This document shows positions 57,341 through 64,000 of a DNA stretch of 64,000 nucleotides, in pieces. The notes beneath the pieces are model-generated. The model saw only the letters and a list, made by a program, of their open reading frames with translations, was not told the origin of the DNA and did no database searches. Positions within the stretch are counted from its first letter, which is position 1. Each line of letters begins with the position of its first letter. The DNA is taken from contig VZDJ01000223.1 of the NCBI GenBank assembly GCA_008694505.1, positions 4,419,960 to 4,483,959 on the forward strand, given 5' to 3'. A program made the translations under genes and the position numbers. The DNA comes from Cyanoderma ruficeps. Its lineage: Eukaryota; Chordata; Aves; Passeriformes; Timaliidae.

Positions 57341-58183
57341 CTTGCTGCCACCATGTGTCGAGCCAGCACTTGGACTATCTGGAGTCTCCGAGGTTTTCTT
57401 TACTGGTAGATTTCACAGGGAATTGCAAATTTCTCCTCCCCGGAGGCTCTGGAATTTTCCTGCTGTGAGCCGTGATTTCCAAGAGCTCCATTTCCTCCCT
57501 GCTCCTGGATCCGAGCTGTCTTTATTCTTTTTGACATGCTGCACCCCTGAGGGATTTAAATCCATTTTTAATTTCGATTGTTATGTGCCTTTACAACTTT
57601 AACACAAAGAATCTCAGATGGGAAATTGAATTCTATCCTAAAATAATCTAAATAATAATTCCATTTTCATCAATAAACGTGATTTTTCTTTGTCTCATAC
57701 AAAAAAAAAAGGATTAATTGAAAGCTCAACAGGTAAATTTTAGTTCCAAAAGTGACCCGCAGGATGAAGCATTAAAAGCTATATAATCATATAATGTAAA
57801 AATCTATTAAAAATGGCCTGTAGGTGAGTATTAAATTCAATTAATGGATTTCTTTTTGAAATCAGGGAGTTCATTTTTAGGAAAATCGCCGGAAGAGCTG
57901 GGAAAGGCTGGGGAGAGCTCGGAGAGTGAGGTAAGGGAGGCTCAACCCACGAGAGGGAGCTCAGGGAACACGAATAGAAAGAGCCTAAAATCTTAAAATT
58001 GCCGTGAAATCTCCCCTCTGCCCGGAATTAAATGGAAAAAGCACAACGAGAAGCACCATAAATTCATATTTTAGTGCCGTTCGTGGGTGTCTCAGAGAAG
58101 TCTTTGAGTAACTCCTGGATGGGACAGGGAGATGAGCTTTGACAGGAGAATTGCTGGGCTGGTTCTCCTGTGCTGGGAGCTGG
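57341..58183. other. Unassigned non-coding sequence
   Basis: A-run at 57701-57710. No gene or recognised repeat. Confidence 0.5.
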
Positions 58184-58275
58184 GTTTGGAGTCAAACGTC
58201 CCCAAGTTTGGAGTCAAACCTCCCCAAGTTTGGAGTCAAATGTCCCCAAGTTTGGAGTCAAACCTCCCCAAGCTG
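58184..58275. repeat. 22-bp minisatellite, about 4-5 copies
   Basis: 'gtttggagtcaaa' occurs at 58184, 58206, 58228 and 58250, joined by 'c.tccccaa'. Strict 22-bp period. Confidence 0.93.
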
Positions 58276-58368
58276 GAGCCTTTTCCCATCCCCACGGAGC
58301 CCCTGATGCCTCGGGAAGGCCGAGCTGGAACAGAGTGGGCAGAGCTGGGGAATAAAGCAGAGATTTCC

Positions 58369-58689
58369 TGAAAGGCCTCCAGGATCCACCTTGGGCAGGA
58401 CAAGAGCCTGGGCAGGGCTCCAGCCAAGGTGGAGCCCAAATGGTCCCCAAATGGCCAAAGGGTCAGCAGGTCTCCCCCTTGGATCAGTTTGGGTCCATTT
58501 GCAGCTTGGGGTTGAATTGTCCAGTTGCAGCTGCAGGTTGTGAGGTCCCATCCTTCTTGTCCCTCCCTTCAGCCACCCTTGTTTGTGCTGCTGGGCCTGA
58601 AAGTTGTCCTTGGTGTCCATTGGGGAAAGGATTTGTTTGGTGTCCCTGCTGTGTGCAGAGCTGAGTGACACTGACTGTGAGCTCAGAGC
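58369..58689 (-). repeat. Inverted repeat arm 2 (partner 54191-54511)
   Basis: Reverse complement of arm 1; see that entry. On minus, the sequence immediately before the arm ('tttcctgtgtttcag', complement of 58690-58704) is a strong splice-acceptor-like tract that arm 1 does not share. Confidence 0.95.
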
Positions 58690-58983
58690 CTGAAACACAG
58701 GAAAGAGAAAACTCCAGGAATCAGCAGCAGCTCCTGTGGAGCGGCCGCCGGGTCGGTGCCCACACTCTCCGGGGTGGTCGGCGCTGGGGAAAGCCCAAAG
58801 CAAACAAAGGCAGCTGCAGCCAGATGTGGGGAGCGTTCGGGGTCACTGAGCCTCCCCCGGGCTGGGCAGCACGTGGCCTCGCTCCTGCTCTGAGGGAGAA
58901 GCCCCAGCAGCCATCCCTGTCCAAAGGGAATCTCTGATTCTCCTCCTGAACCAGCAGAGCAAACCCCGAGCGCTTCCCGAGGC
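58690..58983. other. GC-rich unassigned segment
   Basis: CpG words cluster at about 58740-58790 ('gcggccgccgggtcgg'). No gene recognised. Confidence 0.45.
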
Positions 58984-59412
58984 TTCGGGGCTGGGCCGAG
59001 CTCAGCCAGCTGGACAATCCCAAATTGTCCCCACTGTCACTGGCTCCTGGGTGAGGCCTTTTTCCAGGATAGCTGCATTTTCCTGCATTTTCCTGCTCAG
59101 GGCTGGGCCAAGTTTTTTCAACTGGACAATCCCCAGGCTGTCCCCACTGTCACTGGCTCCTGGGTGAGGCCTTTTTCCAAGATAGCTGCATTTTCCTGCT
59201 CAGGGATGGGCCAAGTTTGTCCAACTGGACAATCCCAAACTGTCCCCACTGTCACTGGCTCCTGTGTGAGGCCTTTCCCTGGGATAGCTGCATTTTCTGC
59301 ATTTTCTGTATTTTCCTGCTCAGGGCTGGGCCAAGTTTGTCCAGCTGGACAATTCCCAAGTTGTCCCCACTGTCACTGGCTCCTGGCTGAGGCTTTTTCC
59401 CAGTGTTTTCCT
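58984..59412. repeat. Minisatellite of about 102-121 bp, four copies
   Basis: 'tccccactgtcactggctcc' ends copies near 59047, 59160, 59262 and 59383. Each unit has 'gctgggccaagtttgtcc', 'actggacaatccc', 'tgaggcctttttcc' and 'atagctgcattttcctg'. Length varies through an internal 'ctgcattttc' repeat. Confidence 0.93.
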
Positions 59413-59689
59413 GCCGTATCCACCAGGATCAATCTCGCTCCCCAGAACCCCATCTTGGTTTGATTTTCCTGGGGAGGGAGATTCCAGAGGGGATTTGTTC
59501 CAAATCCCTCCAGCTCTGGTTGATCCTCTGGGCAGGGAGCATTTCCCTCCTTGTCCAAGGCTAGAAATCCTGCTTATTTGTGGAATGAGGAGAGATTTTA
59601 TGCCAACTTTATTTGGGTTTGTGTACCTTTGGTGAATATTCTTGAGAACGTCACTTGCAGCCAGCTGCTGAAATCAAATCAGTTTATTC
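59413..59689. other. Unassigned non-coding sequence
   Basis: Nothing recognised between the two minisatellites. Confidence 0.5.
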
Positions 59690-59893
59690 ACAAGTCTCAC
59701 CTGATGGATTTGGAGTGATGCCCTAGTCTGGAGAGATTCCCCAAATCTCTCCTGACCAATTTGGGGTGATCCCCCAATCTGGAGACATTTCCCAAGTTTC
59801 GCCTGATGGATTTGGGGCGATCCCCAAATCTGGAGAGACTTCCCAAATCTCACCCAATAGATTTGGAGTGATCCCCCAATCTGGAGATTCCCC
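59690..59893. repeat. 51-bp minisatellite, four copies
   Basis: 'gatttgg.gtgat.cccc' recurs at 59707, about 59758, 59809 and about 59860, with 'tctggaga' and 'ttccccaaatctc'. Since 51 bp is 17 codons, the minus frame 59674-59955 stays open and encodes a 17-residue repeat. Confidence 0.93.
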
Positions 59894-62127
59894 AAATAAC
59901 ACCTTTTAAAAGTCCCCCCAAGAAGAAGTTTCTGTCCTCTTCTTGCCCTGTGCAAGGGGAAAATCAGTGTTTGTGATCACAGCTTGTGTTCACATCACAG
60001 AAACTGGGGCAAGAACAGAGATTTCTTTTAAAATTTTGGTTTCTCAAAGAACTTCCTTAGGAAAGCATGAAGGCAAGAAGAAAAGAAATAACGCTGGAGG
60101 ACAGCAAGAGAAAAAAACCAAATAACTTTGCACAAACCGCCAGAATTTTTGCCAACTTCCAGTGATTACCCTTCCATGTCCTGAAGTTACATGATCCATC
60201 CAGGACTGGTAATGGCACAATAAATCTCACTCAGACGTGGCAGAATCTGACCTGGTGTTTCTGTAGAGAACATACTGCAGATGGACAAACACAGATTTAA
60301 ATTCCTTTTTCAATCTGCTGCAGAATTCTTAAAGGTGACCGGACCCATTAATTTTATTTTTTTTTTTACCACGAACAAACAGAATGTAAAAATATTATAA
60401 ATCTATTCATTCGATGATATTAAGTATTTAAAATAAACATAAGAATGAACATGAAACGCTTCTTTTGCCACTTAGTCATGGGCGTATTTAGACACTTAAA
60501 TCATCCCTGAGATTGTGAAAAAATTTGGATGCATTTAAGATTTCCTTTATCAGATAAATCCAAGTCTGTATCCTTGATAAGCAGCCCGGGACCTCCCTCA
60601 AGGGAAAAACTGAGACCAGATGTGAAAGGAATATCCAAACACATCGGGATGATGATGTGACACCACTGTTTTTCCTAGATTAACTTCCCCAATAAAAATA
60701 TAAATCTACATCACAAAGGAGAAGGAAGATGTTGTTCATCCCGCTCTTCCTCGAGCTTTGTCCTGTGGATCACAGTAAAACAAAACCTTTAATTCCCAAG
60801 GTTTTCCTGGGGTGGAGTAGAGGCTCCTCACACTCCTGATTAACCAGGTTAGGAGCAGAAATTGGACAGATTCAAGGATGGGATTAAGTTGTGTATTTCT
60901 TGTGAGCTGCATCATTTAATGCTGCCTCCAGCTCTGCTCCATGAACTAAAATTTGATTCCAGCAGGATGCCAGTGAAACGCGGGAATGGGTATCCTGGGG
61001 GGTTTTCCAGGCTGGATCTTCACCCAGATTGGTGCTCAGGACCCTCGGAAAGGATTTACCCTTCAGCTCTGGAAGTGACATGAACACTCACACATGAAAT
61101 AAATGAGAAATATATTGAAATAAGAAAATATTGGATAAGAAATACATACAGCAAATGCAGGTAGCAATGAAGGCACAAAGTCCTTACTTTTCCCTGCCCA
61201 TATTTTCTCCAGTTTGTGTTTTCCCTCAACTCTGCCTCCCCCAGGGCAGGAGAAAATGTCCAGGAGGAGGAGGAGGAGGAGGAGGAGGAGGAGGAGGAGG
61301 AAGGACCATCTGTGGTGGGGTGAGTGTTGAGCCCCCGAGCCAGATCTGCCTGGAGCTGCAATTCTCACGATCCCGGGGCTGAACTTTGTAAATAGACTTG
61401 GCAAAGGCTCCTGCCTGCAGAAAACAGCCTTGGAGAGGGGAGAAATAAATAAACAAGCAACCTTCCTTCCTCCTCTGCAGCCCCTGCCCTCCCGACCCAC
61501 CTCCAGAGCACACGTGCGGCCGCTCCAGTGAAAACTGGGTTGTGGGTTTGATTTTGGTGCTGGAGAAGGCAAAGCTCCTGCTTGTCTTCATTTCTGGGCT
61601 GTCTCTGAGGGGCAGGGCTTGTCCTCAGAAAATCACAAAGGGGACCAAGGTGCTCGTTTTAGCTCTGATTTAAAATCTCTGGATTCATATACCGAGCTTG
61701 GGTGTGAATGAGGATGCAGTTCCTTCAGGGCCGAAGAGTTCGTCTTTAATTTATTTCATTAATTAACTGATTTTGTACTCCAGAAATGCCACGGGCTCTA
61801 AACGTGCCCCTCCCATGGCCCCAGTGTCTCCCCATGCCAATAAATACGATGGAAGTGGGCAGTTGGGAACACAGAGTCCTTGCCAGCCTCACTCAGTGCT
61901 GGAGAGAAGCTCTCCCCGCCCTGATCCCTGGAATTGCTGAGAATCCTCCTGGAAAATCAGCAAAATATTTTTCCAGCTGATGTTCCCTTAAAGCTGAGCT
62001 CAGGAAACTCCACACTCTGTAATTCCAACACTGGTGCAGCAGCCAGGGAGTACCTGGAGAACTCCCTCAAGGCACGGAGCATCCTTCAGCAGGTGGTGCC
62101 TCACTGGTCTTAGGACAGCAGAAATCA
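59894..62127. other. Unassigned non-coding sequence
   Basis: T-run at about 60356-60368; a (GGA)n run is listed separately. No gene recognised. The 169-codon minus frame 61063-61572 owes part of its length to the (GGA)n run. Confidence 0.5.
61262..61300. repeat. (GGA)n microsatellite, about 13 units
   Basis: An uninterrupted AGG run. It gives poly-Gly in one plus frame and poly-Ser, poly-Leu or poly-Pro on minus. Confidence 0.97.
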
Positions 62128-62245
62128 GAGAATCCCTGGAAAATTTAGGCTGGAAAAGACCTCAGAGGTCACCAAGCCCAACCTTCGGATGAACACCACG
62201 TTGTCAACCACTTAGTGCCACATCCAGTCATTTCTGGGACAGCCA
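62128..62245 (-). mobile_element. CR1 LINE 3' end, third tail type
   Basis: 'aatttaggctggaaaagacc', 'tcagaggtcaccaagcccaa' and 'ccacttagtgccacatccag' match the reverse-oriented end of a CR1 subfamily with the 'tttaggttggaaaagacctc' word. Confidence 0.82.
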
Positions 62246-63491
62246 CGGCAAGAAAAGTCTCAGCAATTCCCAGGAAAAGCCATTCCCTGGGAAGGGCTGA
62301 GCGGGATTGGGTAAATCCTGCTGCTGCTGCTGCTGTGGGATGTGTTGGGATGTGCCTGCAAAGCTGAGCCTTGCCAAAGCCATCCTCGGCGGCCCAATCC
62401 TGTCCTGCATCCCAACAGGAGCGCTCAGCCCTCTCTTTGGAGCTCATTTGCATTCCAGAGGCAGCTCCATCAGTCAGGGCAGGAAGAAAAAGCCCATCAG
62501 GTTTTTGAATCAGCTGCCGAGGCACCGAGGAGTGCCCAGTTTGGGGTTCCTGCGGGGATGGCAGCGGGGCTGGGGAGGGCGGCACAAAGCCAGGCAGGAA
62601 TTCCCCGGCTCCTGCTCCCGGCCAGAGCTGAGCCGCATCTGCCCGTCCCAGCCAACCCCCGAGGGGGAATATCCACATTTATCTCCACACTTTGTCGTGG
62701 ATCCATTGATGAATCCACCTTTTAGCCGAGTGGGAGTCTGGCTGCTCCCTCCTGATATCGCCCAAACCCCTCACTCTGTTCCCGTGACAAGGCTCCCAGG
62801 AAAGAACATTTTCTTCTGTTCTTTCTTCCAGAAACGGGAAGACTTGAATTGCTTTTTGTTGTTGTTGTTGTTGTTGTTGTTTTGTTTGGTTTTTTTTTTT
62901 TCTCCTTTTCTCCCGGGTCTTCTTTTGACTGAGTGGGATTTTTCAGGGAGCTGGACATTCCCCTTTGTTTCAGAAGCCCCGGGTGATGGATCACATTTTA
63001 ATTGGCGTTGAGGTTTCCAGAAAAAGGGAGCACCACAGGAAGTTATTAGAATAACAACACTCTGCATCTGCACAGGAATTAAAACTGCAAATGGACGGGG
63101 CATATTAATTGCTACCAAATGCTTCGCTTTGCTCCCGCCTCCCCCCAAAAAAAACCAACAAAAAACAAAGCTTGGGTTGGAGGGGGTTTATTTTTAACGC
63201 CTCTTTTCTCATCTTTCCCTTCCAGCAAAAGAGTAAGTGATGAAATTTGTAGGATTTCAGCTTGCTGGAGGAAAAAAAAAAATAAAATTTCTTCAGCAGA
63301 GTGTTTCAAAGGAGATAAACACATTTGTTTTGACAGGGAGGACACTGATGGCTGCAGACAGAGCCGGCCTGGCCAAGGCTCTGGTTCCCACAGCACGAAT
63401 CCCAGCGTGGGCTCTGCCGGCTCCTGCCAAAGCTGCTCAGAGGATTTTGCTTTTCCTTTTTTTTTTTTCTCTTTTTTTATTTTTCCCCAAG
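62246..63491. other. Unassigned non-coding sequence with microsatellites
   Basis: (CTG)6-type run at 62318-62335; (TTG)n run at 62857-62881 followed by T-runs; A-run at 63270-63281; long pyrimidine tract at about 63450-63490. The 234-codon plus frame 62307-63011 is extended by the CTG and TTG runs (poly-Cys, poly-Leu) and has no recognisable domain. Confidence 0.5.
62857..62900. repeat. (TTG)n microsatellite and T-run
   Basis: Seven or eight TTG units followed by 'ttttgtttgg' and a T-run. Confidence 0.95.
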
Positions 63492-63541
63492 AAATTATCG
63501 ATGTCGCCGAGCAGCATCTCTCCTTACAGAAGTAACAGATT
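63492..63541 (+). other. Exon-like segment with strong splice consensus
   Basis: A long pyrimidine tract (about 63450-63489) ends in 'tttttccccaag' (AG at 63490-63491). The next 50 bases are followed by 'gtgagtgg' (from 63542), a good donor. Two of three frames are open; the frame starting at the first base encodes a Ser/Pro-rich peptide ending 'SPSSISPYRSNR'. The segment has several CpGs, unlike its AT-rich flanks, as expected for a real exon. I cannot name a parent gene, and no partner exon was found in the window. Confidence 0.3.
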
Positions 63542-63924
63542 GTGAGTGGTTTTTTTCTTTCGCTCGCTGTATTTTTTATTTTTAAGTTTTGTAAATGAAA
63601 AGAGGGAAAGTGAAGGGAAAAAGCAAATTTAACACAGAGATATCCAACCAACGCCAACCAAAATCCAGTTTTTTCTTAGGAAAGGAGAAGTTGGAAATGT
63701 TTTGGCCTTCTTTTCTTTTTATCTTTGATTTAGTCCAACTCCTTACTTCTCTCTGTTCCTGAATTACCCCCGGAATTTTCCCTTTTTCTATATCTTAAAG
63801 TCAATTTTGGCCTTTCTTGGAGGGACGTTCATCTCCTGGGCTCTTTTCAGCTTCCCTGAACTGAAACATCCCTTCCACTCCACATCAACTTCTAACTGTT
63901 GGTGAATGTCTCTGGGAGAAGAAG
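63542..63924. other. Unassigned sequence after the exon-like segment
   Basis: T-rich DNA with 'tttttattttt' words. Nothing recognised. Confidence 0.5.
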
Positions 63925-64000
63925 TGGGGAAAAAGAAAAAAGGAAAAGGGGAAAAAGGGAGGAAAGGGGAGGGAAGGGAAAAGGGAAAAGGGAAAAGGGA
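63925..64000. repeat. Polypurine tract, (GGGAAAA)n
   Basis: Almost pure A and G to the window end, with regular 'gggaaaa' units over the last 30 bases. It is cut by the window edge. Confidence 0.93.

Noticed and set aside
58258..58803. 181-codon minus frame matching a plus frame at 54182-54799
   Set aside because: The agreement is the inverted DNA repeat read twice; frame ends lie in unrelated flanks and neither resembles a known protein.
61226..61591. Minus frames with poly-Pro, poly-Ser or poly-Leu
   Set aside because: They are the (GGA)n microsatellite read in different phases.
62307..63011. 234-codon plus frame
   Set aside because: Extended by CTG and TTG microsatellites giving Cys and Leu runs; no domain or start context.
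1..64000. Bacterial or phage features (operons, CRISPR arrays, ribosome binding sites)
   Set aside because: CR1 LINE tails and LTRs show vertebrate DNA. The regularly repeated arrays are minisatellites with no spacer/repeat structure.
1..64000. tRNA or rRNA genes
   Set aside because: No stretch with a convincing T-loop 'ggttcgaatcc' and matching arms, or any rRNA-like block, was noticed. A covariance-model search would be needed to exclude decayed copies.

Overview
The window looks like non-coding DNA from a bird, most likely a songbird. The best support is a scatter of CR1 LINE 3' ends, recognised by the shared block 'ggctgccccatccctggaa' and the tail 'aacccaaaccattc.atga', on both strands. 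Several LTR-like blocks resemble songbird endogenous-retrovirus LTRs as I remember them; no library search was possible. GC content is mixed, and minisatellites and short tandem duplications are very frequent, as in gene-poor parts of small avian chromosomes.

I find no protein-coding gene with recognisable homology, no rRNA, no tRNA and no CRISPR array. The long open frames come from tandem repeats whose unit is a multiple of three (21, 33, 51, 78 bp) or has no stop in several frames (20 bp), from N-runs, or from chance. The only recognisable protein homology is a decayed CR1 reverse-transcriptase fragment at about 50.47-50.79 kb on the minus strand. One short exon-like segment (63492-63541) and one weaker one (30705-30747, minus) have good splice-site consensus but no proven parent gene.

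Layout. 0-12 kb: unassigned DNA with CR1 tails at 1.77 and 8.55 kb, an LTR-like repeat at 3.89-4.49 kb and minisatellites at 5.9 and 6.65 kb. 12-24 kb: a 20-bp minisatellite (12.26 kb), CR1 tails, an inverted partner of the 3.9 kb repeat at 18.1-18.8 kb, a three-copy tandem repeat (19.86-20.60 kb) and two copies of a CR1-containing duplication (16.5 and 22.6 kb). 24-35 kb: an LTR-like block (24.9 kb), a 16-bp array rich in CATTCC (27.5 kb), a 509-bp gap (29.4 kb), and 78-bp, 254-bp and 33-bp tandem repeats. 35-50 kb: a duplicated block (40.7 and 43.4 kb) around a solo LTR (42.4-43.0 kb), an LTR fragment and a telomere-like T/A/G array beside a 426-bp gap (46.4 kb), and more CR1 tails. 50-64 kb: the CR1 RT pseudogene, then a dense cluster of tandem arrays (54.2-59.9 kb) containing an inverted pair of 315-bp repeats with no mismatch that I can find, an AT-rich block, microsatellites and a polypurine tract at the window end.

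No genes act together here. I did not find a new biological system. The most notable signals are the perfect inverted repeat (54.2/58.4 kb), the CATTCC array, the stop-free minisatellites and the low-complexity arrays around the 46.4 kb gap.
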